DNA of 45,389 bases from the NCBI GenBank assembly GCA_945864585.1, contig CAMBCF010000030.1:1-45389 (forward strand). Reading direction: 5' to 3'. The number at the start of each line of letters is the position of its first letter. The stretch's first letter is position 1. Below are positions 8,350-17,193 of the stretch, one piece after another. The notes beneath the pieces were generated by a model that was not told the DNA's origin, did no database searches, and saw only the letters and a list, made by a program, of their open reading frames with translations. This stretch comes from Bordetella parapertussis. Lineage in GTDB: Bacteria; Pseudomonadota; Gammaproteobacteria; Burkholderiales; SG8-41. The translations under genes and the position numbers were made by a program.

Positions 8350-9320
8350 TGGGCGAAAGTCATCAAGCCTGCGCGCGTGCCGTTGCAGTAGCGCTGGTTG
8401 CGGGCGTTGCCTCGTGCGCGGTTGCGCAGCCGTACCCCGCCAAACCCATCCGCATGATCGTCGCTGTGCCGCCGGGTGGTCCGGCGGACACGCTGGCGCG
8501 GCTGGTGGCGCCAAAGCTCAGCGCAGCGCTGGGTCAAATCGTGGTGGTGGATAATCGTCCCGGCGCCAATGGCAATATCGCCTACGAAACGGCAGCGCGT
8601 GCCGCCGCCGACGGCTACACTTTGGTGCTGGCGGCTGCCGGTGTCTCGATCAATCCGGGCCTCTACCGTGAGGTGCGTTTTGATCCGGTGAAGGATTTCG
8701 CCGCCATCACGCACGGTATTTCGGTGCCGAATATTCTGCTTGTGCATCCTTCGGTGCCGGCGGCTTCGGTGAAGGAATTAATTGCGCTGGGTAAATCCAA
8801 GCCGGTGAATTTTGCCTCGGCCGGCAACGGCTCATCGGGGCATCTGGCGGTGGAGCAATTCAAAATTGTTTCCGGGATGCAATTGACGCATATTCCGTAC
8901 AAAGGCGGCGCGCCCGCACTCGCCGAATTGATCGGCGGACAGGTGCAGGCGATGTTCAGCCTCGCACTGGCGGCAACACCACAGATCAAGGCAGGCAAAG
9001 TGCGCGCATTGGCGATCACCAGCGCACAGCGCTCGCGCGTGGCGCCGGATTTGCCCACGGTGGCAGAACTCGGATATCCGGGCTTTGCGGTGATCGGCTG
9101 GTTTGGCTGGCTTGCACCCGCGCGCACGCCGCATGAAATTGTCATGCGGCTTAATGGCGATATTGTGAAAGTGCTGCGCGGCGCGGAAACACAGGAACGG
9201 CTGATTGCGTTAGGCTGCGAGCCGGTGGGCAATTCATCGCGTGAGTTTGCGGCGTTTGTGAGTAGCGAGCGTGACAAGTGGGCGAAAGTGATCAGGCAGG
9301 CGGGAATCACATTGGATTAA
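8349..9320 (+). CDS. Bug-family TTT substrate-binding protein
   Basis: 323 residues, periplasmic. The N-terminus has a signal peptide with a hydrophobic core ending at VAQPYPAKPI. The Bug-family landmarks follow in order: IRMIVAVPPGGPADTLAR, VVVDNRPGANGNIA, a conserved DGYTLVLA block, NFASAGNGSSGH, HIPYKGGAPA, RALAITSAQRS and PTVAELGYPGF. These proteins capture carboxylates for TctAB-type transporters or act as orphan sensors. The start is GTG 8349, supported by AGGAG 8 bp upstream. It leads an operon with the LVIVD-repeat protein (12-bp gap) and a hydroxyacid dehydrogenase. No TctA/TctB membrane genes are in the window, so the ligand is unknown. Confidence 0.9.
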   Translation: MGESHQACARAVAVALVAGVASCAVAQPYPAKPIRMIVAVPPGGPADTLARLVAPKLSAALGQIVVVDNRPGANGNIAYETAARAAADGYTLVLAAAGVSINPGLYREVRFDPVKDFAAITHGISVPNILLVHPSVPAASVKELIALGKSKPVNFASAGNGSSGHLAVEQFKIVSGMQLTHIPYKGGAPALAELIGGQVQAMFSLALAATPQIKAGKVRALAITSAQRSRVAPDLPTVAELGYPGFAVIGWFGWLAPARTPHEIVMRLNGDIVKVLRGAETQERLIALGCEPVGNSSREFAAFVSSERDKWAKVIRQAGITLD

Positions 9321-9332
9321 CCGGGAGATAAA

Positions 9333-10565
9333 ATGAGCAAAGCCAAGGGAGTCAGGGAAGTCGCCTACGTCGATGTGCGCCAAGCCGGGGGTCACGGCCA
9401 CCCGCACACGCACGATCAATTCGGCACTCAATCGTGGTTTGATTGCGCGGGTGGCGGGCAGGTGGTGGTGGAGAAAAACACCGCCTACATCGGCAATATG
9501 CGTAATCCGGCGGGCACGCTGGTGATCGATGTGTCCGACCCTAAACACCCGAAACAAATCGGCGAGATCACTATGCCCACCGGCACGCATTCACATAAGG
9601 TGCGGGTGGCGGGCGACATCATGCTGACCAATCGCGAAGTGCTGGGCACGCACGCGTTGAAAGGTGAAACGCCGCCCGCGGGTTACAGCGGAGGCCTCTC
9701 GATCTGGGATATTTCAAATCCGGCAAAGCACAAACTCATCACCCACTGGGACGCCACCGACAGGAGTGCGGCCAACTATGCGCGCGGCGTGCATCGTTTT
9801 GATTTTGATGGCCGCTACGCCTACATCTCGCCGACCATGGATGGCTACATCGGCAACATTGTAGTGATTCTGGATCTGAAAAACCCGGCCAAGCCGGAAG
9901 AAGTCGGGCGCTGGCACATGCCGGGCCAGTGGGCGGCGGGCGGCGAAAAACCGACGTGGAAAGGCTCCCATCACAAATGCCATCACCCGCTGCGGCAGGG
10001 TAATCGCCTCTACACCAGCTACTGGTACGGCGGCTTTGTGATTCTCGATATCGAAGACATGTCGAAACCCAAACTCATTTCGCACGTGGACTGGAGCCCG
10101 CCGTTTCCCTGGCCCACCCATACCTGCCTCAAAATGCCGTTCAAGATCGAAGGCCGCGACATCATGGTGGTGTCCGATGAGGACGTGGGCCGGCTCGAAG
10201 GTTGCGACACGCCGTATCCGGCCGCGTTTCTGTGGGTGGTGGACATCAGCGATGAAAAGAATCCGGTGCCGATTTCCTCCTTTCAGCTTGAAGACATGCC
10301 GGCCACGCCGCAACCGGTGATGACCGGCTGCCATCAGCCCTGCGAAAAAGTAACCGGTACCGAAATTCCCGTGGCGTGGTTTGCACACGGCCTGCGCATC
10401 ATCGACGTCGCCAAACCACATGCGCCCAAAGAGGTCGCCTACTTCATGCCCGATCTGCCGCCCGGCTGCCCGCGCGTGCAAAGCAATGATGTGACCGTGG
10501 ATGATCGTGGATTGATTTATCTTTTGGATCGGGTGCGCGGGTTGCATATACTGGAGCGGGTGTAA
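9333..10565 (+). CDS. LVIVD-repeat beta-propeller protein, His/Cys-rich
   Basis: 410 residues without a signal peptide. Repeated segments of the type (L/I)xIxDxSxPxxP are seen: TLVIDVSDPKHP, LSIWDISNPAKH, VVILDLKNPAKP, VILDIEDMSKP, LWVVDISDEKNP, LRIIDVAKPHAP. This is the LVIVD-repeat propeller pattern. The protein is unusually rich in His and Cys outside the repeats: GGHGHPHTHDQF, GTHSHK, KGSHHKCHHP, PTHTCLK and GCHQPCEK. That looks like a metal site at the propeller centre, which is an inference. A good ribosome site (GGAGAT) precedes ATG 9333. It sits between a Bug protein and a hydroxyacid dehydrogenase, so a catabolic role is likely; the reaction is unknown. Confidence 0.75.
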   Translation: MSKAKGVREVAYVDVRQAGGHGHPHTHDQFGTQSWFDCAGGGQVVVEKNTAYIGNMRNPAGTLVIDVSDPKHPKQIGEITMPTGTHSHKVRVAGDIMLTNREVLGTHALKGETPPAGYSGGLSIWDISNPAKHKLITHWDATDRSAANYARGVHRFDFDGRYAYISPTMDGYIGNIVVILDLKNPAKPEEVGRWHMPGQWAAGGEKPTWKGSHHKCHHPLRQGNRLYTSYWYGGFVILDIEDMSKPKLISHVDWSPPFPWPTHTCLKMPFKIEGRDIMVVSDEDVGRLEGCDTPYPAAFLWVVDISDEKNPVPISSFQLEDMPATPQPVMTGCHQPCEKVTGTEIPVAWFAHGLRIIDVAKPHAPKEVAYFMPDLPPGCPRVQSNDVTVDDRGLIYLLDRVRGLHILERV

Positions 10566-10571
10566 AACACC

Positions 10572-11555
10572 ATGAACATTACCGTCCTCGATGACTACCA
10601 AAACGCCGTCCGCAACCTCGATGCCTACCAACTTGTCGCCAACCACAACATAACCATCTGGAACGATCACACCAAAGATAGCGATGTTTTGGCCGCACGC
10701 TTGCAGGACACCGAAGCGCTGGTGCTGATCCGCGAGCGCACGCCGATACGCGCGCCGCTGATTGCGCGCCTGCCCAGGTTGAAGATCATCAGCCAGCGCA
10801 GTGTGTATCCGCATATCGATGTGCCGGCGCTGACCGAGCGCGGCATATTGCTGTGTTCGGATATGCATCAGGGCAAGCCGTCCTATGCCACGGCGGAATT
10901 GACCTGGGGCCTGGTGTTGGCCGCGATGCGCAAAATCCCGCAGGAAGTCGCGGCGCTGAAGGCGGGCCACTGGCAATCGACAATGGGCTTGGGGTTGCGC
11001 GGCAAGACGCTGGGCATTTACGGTTACGGGCGCATCGGCGCGGTGGTGGCGGGTTACGGCAAGGCGTTCGGCATGAAGGTGCTGGTGTGGGGGCGCGAAG
11101 GCACCATAGAGCGCGCCAAAGCTGACGGCTACTCTGCGGCCCGCAACAAGGAGGCGTTCTTTGAAGAGTGTGATGTGATGTCGTTGCATATGCGGCTGGT
11201 GGATGCCACACGCGGCATCGTGACTGCGGCTGACCTCGCGCGCATGAAACCGGCGGCGCTGATGGTGAACACCAGCCGCGCGCTGCTGATCGAAACCGGC
11301 GCACTGGAAGCGGCGTTGACATTAGGCCGGCCCGGCATGGCGGCGGTGGACGTGTTCGAATCGGAACCGGTGCTGGGTGCTGCGCATCCGCTGCTCGCGC
11401 TGGACAATGCGGTGTGCACGCCGCATATCGGCTATGTCGAGAAGTCCGGCTACGAGGGGCAATTCACCAGTTCATTTGGGCAGATCATTGCTTATCTGGA
11501 AGGCAAGCCGGTAAATGTAGTGAATCCGCAAGCGCTGCGGAACGCCCGCAAGTGA
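10572..11555 (+). CDS. D-2-hydroxyacid dehydrogenase family protein
   Basis: 327 residues. NAD-binding motif GYGRIG at 151-156. The catalytic trio of the family is visible as Arg236 (in NTSRALL), Glu265 (in VFESEP) and His285 (in TPHIGYVEK). The fold and length match SerA/formate-dehydrogenase-like reductases that interconvert 2-oxo acids and D-2-hydroxyacids, or act as oxidoreductases on related acids, in the cytosol. The start ATG is 6 bp after the LVIVD gene, so it is co-transcribed. A second, only distantly similar member is encoded at 14134-15126. Substrate is not deducible. Confidence 0.87.
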   Translation: MNITVLDDYQNAVRNLDAYQLVANHNITIWNDHTKDSDVLAARLQDTEALVLIRERTPIRAPLIARLPRLKIISQRSVYPHIDVPALTERGILLCSDMHQGKPSYATAELTWGLVLAAMRKIPQEVAALKAGHWQSTMGLGLRGKTLGIYGYGRIGAVVAGYGKAFGMKVLVWGREGTIERAKADGYSAARNKEAFFEECDVMSLHMRLVDATRGIVTAADLARMKPAALMVNTSRALLIETGALEAALTLGRPGMAAVDVFESEPVLGAAHPLLALDNAVCTPHIGYVEKSGYEGQFTSSFGQIIAYLEGKPVNVVNPQALRNARK

Positions 11556-11657
11556 GTGCATCACAGCGCAATAGCGGGAACGCTTTATTCATACGCAGGT
11601 CGCGAATCCGCACAAGCGCATTGGCGTAGAATGCGCAGCGAGTGTTTTATTCTAACA

Positions 11658-12674
11658 ATGACGAAGAAAAATATGTTTAAAAACAGATGCTTGGTTTGTG
11701 CTATCGGGACTGCGCTGATGGCGCTGGGTGGTGTGGCGATGGCGCAGGATACCCGTTCGACAGGCTCAGGGCAGGCCTATCCCAGCAAGCCGATACGTCT
11801 GATCGTCGCTTTCCCCGCGGGCGGCTCTACCGACATCGTGGCGCGGCTGGTGGGACAAAAGCTCGGCGAAAAACTGGGCCAGCAAGTGGTGGTCGATAAC
11901 CGTGGCGGCGCAGGCGGCACCATCGGCACCGAGATTGCCGCGCGCGCAACGCCCGATGGTTACACGCTGACCATGGGCACCACCAGCACGCACGTGATTG
12001 CGGTTGGTGCGTATAAAAGTTTGAAATACGATCCGCTCAAAGATTTTGAGCCGATCACCCTGGTGGCTTCGACGCCTTATTTACTGGTGGTGAATCCAGC
12101 GGTAAAAGCGAATTCGTTGCAGGATTTTATTGCGCTGGCAAAATCGCAGCCGGGAAAGTTGAATTACGCATCGGCGGGCACCGGCACCACCACGCAACTG
12201 GCGATGGAAATGTTGAAATCTGCCGCAGGCATTGATGTGCTGCATGTGCCGTTCAACGGCAACGGGCCGGCGAGCGTGGCGACCATCGGCGGGCAGGTGC
12301 AGGCGTTGTTTGGCAGTATGCCGGCGGTGTTGCCGCAGGCTAAAGCGGGGCGGCTGCGTCCGCTGGCGGTGGGCACACCCAAGCGCTCGCCCGCCTTGCC
12401 GGATGTGCCGTCCGTCGCAGAGACTTATCCCGGCTTTGACGCGCAGCTATGGCTGGGTTTCTTTGCACCCAAGGGCACGCCCGCGCCGATCCTGAAACGG
12501 CTCTACGCCGAGCTGAGCGGCATCGCGCGTTCCGCTGACATGAAAGAGCAGTTCGAGCGCAACGGCGCCGATCCGCAAGTCAGCGCCACACCTGCCGATC
12601 TGAGCAAGCTGGTGACCAGCGACGTTGCAAAGTACAGCAAGGTGATCAAGGCAGCCGGCATAGCGCCGCAGTGA
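11658..12674 (+). CDS. Bug-family TTT substrate-binding protein with a repeat-derived insertion
   Basis: 338 residues from ATG 11658. The ORF opens upstream at 11556, but those residues do not look coded and a proper signal peptide only begins here; ATG 11673 is an alternative. The signal peptide ends at GVAMAQD. Mature landmarks are YPSKPIRLIVAFPAGGSTD, VVVDNRGGAGGTIG, LNYASAGTGTTTQ, HVPFNGNGPA and PDVPSVAETYPGF. Between the cleavage site and YPSKP there is an extra TRSTGSGQA encoded by a widespread intergenic-repeat sequence (separate entry). It follows the hydroxyacid dehydrogenase by about 100 bp and may share its transcript. Confidence 0.88.
   Translation: MTKKNMFKNRCLVCAIGTALMALGGVAMAQDTRSTGSGQAYPSKPIRLIVAFPAGGSTDIVARLVGQKLGEKLGQQVVVDNRGGAGGTIGTEIAARATPDGYTLTMGTTSTHVIAVGAYKSLKYDPLKDFEPITLVASTPYLLVVNPAVKANSLQDFIALAKSQPGKLNYASAGTGTTTQLAMEMLKSAAGIDVLHVPFNGNGPASVATIGGQVQALFGSMPAVLPQAKAGRLRPLAVGTPKRSPALPDVPSVAETYPGFDAQLWLGFFAPKGTPAPILKRLYAELSGIARSADMKEQFERNGADPQVSATPADLSKLVTSDVAKYSKVIKAAGIAPQ
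11752..11775 (+). repeat. REP-like half element inside a coding region
   Basis: The stretch reads CCGTTCGACAGGCTCAGG followed by GCAGG. It matches the core of the dispersed proteobacterial repeat that, in another frame, spuriously translates as PFDRLRAG; the plus-one frame here indeed reads GYPFDRLRAGLS. It lies in frame at the signal-peptide/mature boundary of the Bug protein and is tolerated as a short hydrophilic insert. I saw no second copy in the window. Confidence 0.6.
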
Positions 12675-12756
12675 TTTGATCAGAGTGAGGCGTGAAGCGA
12701 AGAGCCTGACACTATCAAGGCTGCGGGGATCAAGGCAGACTGGTAGCTGCGGTGAC

Positions 12757-13200
12757 TCAGCTGCCTTTAATCCACACTGAAATTTTTGCTACGACTTCGG
12801 CTTCGATGCCGTTGTAGCCGTGATAGGCGCGCGCTTCGCACGGAGCACCTACATTGTCGCCGCCGTCGAACACCATCACTGCGGTTTTCTGCAGATGTTT
12901 CAGCTTGTCTGTCAGTCGCGGCAAATCGGTGTAAAGGCAAGCGCGGCAGCCGTCCTGCCCGTGATGGGTGACCAGCACGGGCACGTTGATGCGACCCAGC
13001 GCCATGTCGGGCGCCGCGCGCTCGCGCCGATCTACCAGGACGCTGGAGGTCAGCACCACACCATCGGCGCCGCCATCGGCCGGGGCTGATTGCGTCGCGA
13101 TGTAGGCTGCGGACTGCGTGCCGCGGCTGGTGCCGACCAGCCACACCGGAATTTTCAATTCGCTTTTGAGCCAGGCAATGGCGGCTTTTACGTCAGCCAC
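12757..13200 (-). pseudogene. Alpha/beta hydrolase, N-terminally truncated
   Basis: 147 codons from GTG 13200. The frame contains the nucleophile elbow GTSRGT (Ser) and a late HHGQDGCRA and ARAYHGYNGIE that can supply the acid and His. Length is only the last 55-60 % of a usual 250-280-residue member: the first strands and the oxyanion-hole region are absent. The frame is closed by a TGA only eight codons upstream of the GTG, and those eight codons (LSSLSAEH) already look family-like, with no ribosome site. A truncated remnant is most likely. It lies just upstream of, and on the same strand as, nothing intact; the next gene on this strand ends at 13240. Confidence 0.6.
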
Positions 13201-13239
13201 ATGCTCCGCACTGAGGCTTGATAATCATCTGCTGCGGGA

Positions 13240-14130
13240 TTACTGCAGATTCAGTGCCTGCGCACCCGCTGCCTGAAATATCATGAGGCCACCCAGTGCA
13301 TCCGGCAAACGCACGAGCATGCGTTCTCCCAGTGCAGCGCCGGCAATTAGCGCGCGTGTGGCGTTCATGTCATCGCTGTCGATCACGTAGCCGGCGATCC
13401 ACGGCACTGCAGGCGCCATCACGCCGAACGCTTGTTGCACAGTGGCAGTGTTCGCAAAAAGCAAATAGCCGCGCGCGGTATCGAGTCGCCAAGAATTGCC
13501 GGTCTGTTGCACGGGCAGGCCGGTGAATCGCGCGTAGCGTTGCGCTGCCTCTGCCGGATCTGCAACGCAAATCAGCACGCCTGCTAATCCAACAGCGTGA
13601 TTCGCGTGTGCGAGCCAGCGTGTCTGCCATACCACTTCGGGCGTGTGTTGCTGGCAATACTGGACGCGTCCTTCCGCCATTGCCGTTGGCGCTACGCGCA
13701 CCACGGTAAAGCGCGCAGTGGCATCGGCGTTCCCGGTGGTCACAGTGCGTTGCAATGCGAGCGGCGCTAACGCTGCAAAGCCTTGCGCCGTCAGGTGCGC
13801 AAAATCAGCCTGCGGCGCCGAGGTGCCAAAGGCGATCAAATGCACGCCGGTGTAACGCGCCAGTGCGGTATGCAATTGCTGTGCGTTCGGTGTGTCGTGC
13901 GTGGGTGTCAAAAATTCAAGATAGCCGCTGCGCAGCATCACGCAGCGGTTGGCGGTGCCCGCGGGCAGCAGCGGCGCGTCGGGCTCCAGCTTGTGGGATT
14001 GTTCGGAAAACGGTGCCAGGGTGAATCCGAGCTCGATCAACGCACTGCTGGCGTTCGCCATATGCGGCAGGAAATGCGCCACGTGGTCGAGGTTAAGGCT
14101 GCGGCGGGGCTGGGTGAGGTTTGATTGCAT
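13240..14130 (-). CDS. VOC-family (glyoxalase-like) protein
   Basis: 296 residues. The start LNLDHVAHFL is the opening strand of a vicinal-oxygen-chelate module with its metal-type His, and GYLEFLTP supplies the matching Glu-containing strand. A second, more diverged module occupies about residues 160-290 (AGVLICVADPAEAAQRYARF and GYLLFANTA). This bipartite layout fits the glyoxalase-like PF13468-type proteins. Role in the operon is unknown; candidates are a dioxygenase, isomerase or epimerase acting on a ring-derived acid. It is the last gene of the thioesterase-UbiD-dehydrogenase operon, starting 3 bp after the preceding stop. Confidence 0.72.
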   Translation of the reverse strand: MQSNLTQPRRSLNLDHVAHFLPHMANASSALIELGFTLAPFSEQSHKLEPDAPLLPAGTANRCVMLRSGYLEFLTPTHDTPNAQQLHTALARYTGVHLIAFGTSAPQADFAHLTAQGFAALAPLALQRTVTTGNADATARFTVVRVAPTAMAEGRVQYCQQHTPEVVWQTRWLAHANHAVGLAGVLICVADPAEAAQRYARFTGLPVQQTGNSWRLDTARGYLLFANTATVQQAFGVMAPAVPWIAGYVIDSDDMNATRALIAGAALGERMLVRLPDALGGLMIFQAAGAQALNLQ

Positions 14131-14133
14131 AAA

Positions 14134-15126
14134 TCAATACCCTAACTGCCGATCCACAATATTCTTCAGTTTTTTGCCCGCCAAAAAGCGCTCGAAATTC
14201 GAGAACCAGAAATCGAGTAAGTAGTCGATGTAGCGCGGGTCGTCGCAACTGATGTGCGGCAGCACCAGTAGATTCTTTGTCGTCCAGTAGGGGGAGTCCG
14301 GCGGCAGCGGTTCCTGATCAAACACGTCGAGCACGGCACCGCTGAGCTCGTCTTTATTCAACCTTTCACACAACGCAACGTAATCCACAACCGGTGAGCG
14401 GCCGATGTTGACGAGGCCCGCGCCGGGCTTCAGGCGGTAGATTCTGTCGCGGTTGAGCAGGCCGCGCGTCTCTGCGGTGAGCGGCGTGGTGACGATGACG
14501 AAATCCGCCTTGGGCAACACGCTGTCGATGCGCGATGATTTCACTACGCGGTGCGCAAGTTTGTCACCCGCGCCGCTGCGGGTGACCGCGATCACGTTAA
14601 GGCCGAGGTTCTTTGCCGCGCGTCCTGCGCCGTGGCCCAGATCGCCGAAGCCCACCACCACCGCGGTCTTGCCTGCGATCGGCGCCGTGAACACGCTTCT
14701 CCACACCTGCTGCTGTTGTTGTTTGATGATCTCCAGCATGCGCGATTGCAACATTAACAGCGCCATCACGCAGGTTTCTTCAGCCTTGGCGCCGTGCGCG
14801 CCGCTGTTGTTGGTGAGCGTAATGTCTTGAGGCAGCCACGTCATCGGCATCAGTCCATCGATGCCGGCGCCGACGGTCTGGATCCACTTCAAACGCGGCG
14901 CGCGTTCGCGAATACGCTCTTTCGGCGGCGTGGCGTTGATCATGAAATCAGCGGTTTTCAGGACGTCGTCCAGTATTGCGTCGTTGTGGCCGATGGTGAC
15001 GCGTAGTTTTTTCGCCAATGTTCGGTGGCGCTTGACCGCCGCCAGCCAGTCTGCTTCATGCAGTTGATAGATCAGCGGACGACTGCTGCCTGATTCCAGG
15101 TGCAGATGGTAGGTATTTGTTTTCAT
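14134..15126 (-). CDS. D-2-hydroxyacid dehydrogenase family protein
   Basis: 330 residues from ATG 15126; the frame is open further upstream, but that part overlaps the UbiD gene. NAD motif GFGDLG at 159-164. Catalytic residues are Arg243 (NIGRSPV), Glu272 (VFDQEP) and His291 (LPHISCDD). The segment before the Rossmann fold contains five consecutive glutamines (136-140), which is unusual. It starts 7 bp after the UbiD-family gene and ends 3 bp before the VOC gene, so it is part of a four-gene operon. Function is probably oxidation or reduction of a 2-hydroxy/oxo acid produced in the same pathway; this is inferred from context. Confidence 0.85.
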   Translation of the reverse strand: MKTNTYHLHLESGSSRPLIYQLHEADWLAAVKRHRTLAKKLRVTIGHNDAILDDVLKTADFMINATPPKERIRERAPRLKWIQTVGAGIDGLMPMTWLPQDITLTNNSGAHGAKAEETCVMALLMLQSRMLEIIKQQQQQVWRSVFTAPIAGKTAVVVGFGDLGHGAGRAAKNLGLNVIAVTRSGAGDKLAHRVVKSSRIDSVLPKADFVIVTTPLTAETRGLLNRDRIYRLKPGAGLVNIGRSPVVDYVALCERLNKDELSGAVLDVFDQEPLPPDSPYWTTKNLLVLPHISCDDPRYIDYLLDFWFSNFERFLAGKKLKNIVDRQLGY

Positions 15127-15133
15127 TTCAAAT

Positions 15134-16741
15134 CTACCCCGGCACCTTGGCTGCATGCACCGAGCCGCGCACACACAGCCGGCCACGTGGGTCTTGCCAG
15201 AGTTTTTCTTCGACGTGTAACTGGCCCAGTGCGCGTGCCACAGCTTGAAAGGTGTGGTCGCCAAAGCGCTCCGCCACTGCAGAGTAGTAAAGCGGTTCAT
15301 TTGCAATGACTTTGAGGATGGCTGCGGCGAGTGCGTTAATACCGGCGTCGCCCATGTCATCTTTAGCTGGAGTGGGATCGCTCTTACCGGTGGCGTAATC
15401 GGCAATGTTCACGCGGTCGGCGTAAGCATACGCGATGCGCTCAAAGCGCTCGTGCGGGATACCTTCGCCGATGGTGGCATCGATGCCGACTTTGGCGCCG
15501 GTGGGCACCACACCGTGCGGCATCACCGCGAGGCTGGGGTCCAGCGGTTTGGCGCGCGCACCGGGAATGATGATGACGTCGCGATCGCCCTGCACGCGCG
15601 TGGCGATGGCCCATTCCACATCCATCGCGTTGTGTACATCGATATCATCATCCACCACCACCACGTGTTTAAGATCGAGCACGGACAGCGCTGCGAGTAG
15701 CGCATTTTTGCCTTCGCCCGCCTGCTTGCGGATTGAAATTACCGCATGCCAGAAGGCGCAGCCGCCGAGTGTGACGTTGATATCTTTTACCTGCACACCG
15801 GCGTTCCTGAGCGCGGCGCGGATAGCAGCGTAGCGCGTGGGAGCGGCGAGCCAGGTGTTTTCCCACGGCATGTGCAGTGCGTAATAAATCGCATCGCGGC
15901 GCAGGGTCACCGCTTTGATATGCACCAGCGGATTCCAGTGCAGCCCGCCCATCAGTCGCGTGAATTCACCAAAGCGGCCTTCGGGGTTGGTCCAGCCCGT
16001 CGGCAGAATTTCGCCCTCCAACACCATCTCCGCGCCGGCCACGCACGGCAGATCTATGGTTTCGCATTGCGCGAGTTCGACCGGCACGCCGCGAATGCCG
16101 CCGGTGATGCCCATTTCATCCACGCCGATGGGCGCGCGAAAATTCGCGCCCATGATTTCCATCGGATGGGTGCCGATAGAAATTGAAATCGGGCACACGC
16201 GCCCGGCCTCAAATGCACGTTGCGCATACAGGCGCATGTTGTTGGGCGTCACGATATCGATACCGGTGAGGTTCTTCTCTTTCACCATGAAGCGGTAGCA
16301 GCCGGAGTTCAGCCCGTATTCCGGATCGCGCGCCATCACCACGCCCGCGGTGATCATCGGCCCGCCGTCGTAGATCGACGACATCGGCACCGGCAGTTTG
16401 AACAGGTCAACCTCATCCCCCTTCATGATGACCTGCTTGTGCGAGGGCGTTTCGATGTAGCGTGGCGCTATCGGATGATCGATGCCGTGACGCAGGCGTT
16501 GTTCAATCTCGCCGTATTCGGTGCAGCCCATAGCCATGACCGTGCGTTCGCGCGAACGGATGATGCCCGACACCACCGGCATGTCGTAGCCGATGACCTG
16601 GTGAAAAAACAATGCTTTGTCGGATTGATCGACCAGTGTCGCGATATGGCGGATATCGACGGGCTGCCGGATGTCGGTCATCTGTCCGGCGGCGCGCAGG
16701 CGCTCGAGGAACTGGCGAAAATTCTCTGAGAGGGGTGTCAT
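15134..16741 (-). CDS. UbiD-family prenylated-FMN decarboxylase
   Basis: 535 residues, usual for the family. UbiD enzymes reversibly decarboxylate aromatic or alpha,beta-unsaturated acids with prenylated FMN and a metal. The catalytic residues match the Fdc1 spacing: Asn145 and Arg150 (NSGCYR) for the metal/phosphate site, and Glu254/Glu259 in NPEGRFGEF for proton transfer. MGITGGIRGVPVELAQ and VVVVDDDIDVHN are further family blocks. No UbiX-type prenyltransferase is in the window, so cofactor supply must be elsewhere. The gene lies between a hotdog thioesterase (7-bp gap) and a hydroxyacid dehydrogenase (7-bp gap), which points to catabolism of an acyl-CoA or aromatic acid rather than ubiquinone synthesis. 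Confidence 0.9.
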   Translation of the reverse strand: MTPLSENFRQFLERLRAAGQMTDIRQPVDIRHIATLVDQSDKALFFHQVIGYDMPVVSGIIRSRERTVMAMGCTEYGEIEQRLRHGIDHPIAPRYIETPSHKQVIMKGDEVDLFKLPVPMSSIYDGGPMITAGVVMARDPEYGLNSGCYRFMVKEKNLTGIDIVTPNNMRLYAQRAFEAGRVCPISISIGTHPMEIMGANFRAPIGVDEMGITGGIRGVPVELAQCETIDLPCVAGAEMVLEGEILPTGWTNPEGRFGEFTRLMGGLHWNPLVHIKAVTLRRDAIYYALHMPWENTWLAAPTRYAAIRAALRNAGVQVKDINVTLGGCAFWHAVISIRKQAGEGKNALLAALSVLDLKHVVVVDDDIDVHNAMDVEWAIATRVQGDRDVIIIPGARAKPLDPSLAVMPHGVVPTGAKVGIDATIGEGIPHERFERIAYAYADRVNIADYATGKSDPTPAKDDMGDAGINALAAAILKVIANEPLYYSAVAERFGDHTFQAVARALGQLHVEEKLWQDPRGRLCVRGSVHAAKVPG

Positions 16742-16748
16742 AAAATAC

Positions 16749-17183
16749 TTACTTCTGCTTCAATGAAGGCGGCGCTGCAGTGTAGTAGGTGCCGCGCCCG
16801 CTCGCAACCAGCGCGCCTTCCAGGTCATATACATAGGCCTCAGCCGTCGAGTACTGGCTGCCGGAGCGCACAATCCTGGCCTTTGCGATGAGGTCTCCCG
16901 GCATCGCGGCCTTATGATAATCGACGCGGATGTCGATCGTCGGTACCGGCCGGCCGAGTTGCACGGCGATGGCGAAGTCTGCGGCAACGTCTATGATCGC
17001 GGCGAGTATGCCGCCGTGGGTGTAGCGGCGTTCAGGGTTGACCACCCAATCCTCTCGCCACGTGGCTTTGAGTTCGAGGCCGCTGTCATCCATCTTTAAC
17101 ACTTTGAATCCCAGCCAGCGATTGAACGGACCAACGGCGAGACGTTGTTCGAGACTTTCAATCGTGAAATGCGCTTCAGCCAT
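16749..17183 (-). CDS. PaaI-type hotdog thioesterase
   Basis: 144 residues. The hotdog signature RRYTHGGILAAIIDVAADFA is present, with the central helix and the His-Gly-Gly turn (His56), followed by TIDIRVDYHKAAMPGDL. It hydrolyses acyl-CoA thioesters, often phenylacetyl- or hydroxybenzoyl-type, in the cytosol. The start ATG has AGGAG 7 bp upstream. It opens the compact minus-strand operon; directly upstream on the same strand lies the remnant of an acyl-CoA-ligase-like gene, so ligase and thioesterase were probably once adjacent partners. Confidence 0.85.
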   Translation of the reverse strand: MAEAHFTIESLEQRLAVGPFNRWLGFKVLKMDDSGLELKATWREDWVVNPERRYTHGGILAAIIDVAADFAIAVQLGRPVPTIDIRVDYHKAAMPGDLIAKARIVRSGSQYSTAEAYVYDLEGALVASGRGTYYTAAPPSLKQK

Positions 17184-17193
17184 ACTTAAACTC

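Noticed and set aside
9714-11189. 491-codon open frame on the minus strand
   Set aside because: Antisense to the LVIVD protein and the hydroxyacid dehydrogenase, both of which have clear family motifs.
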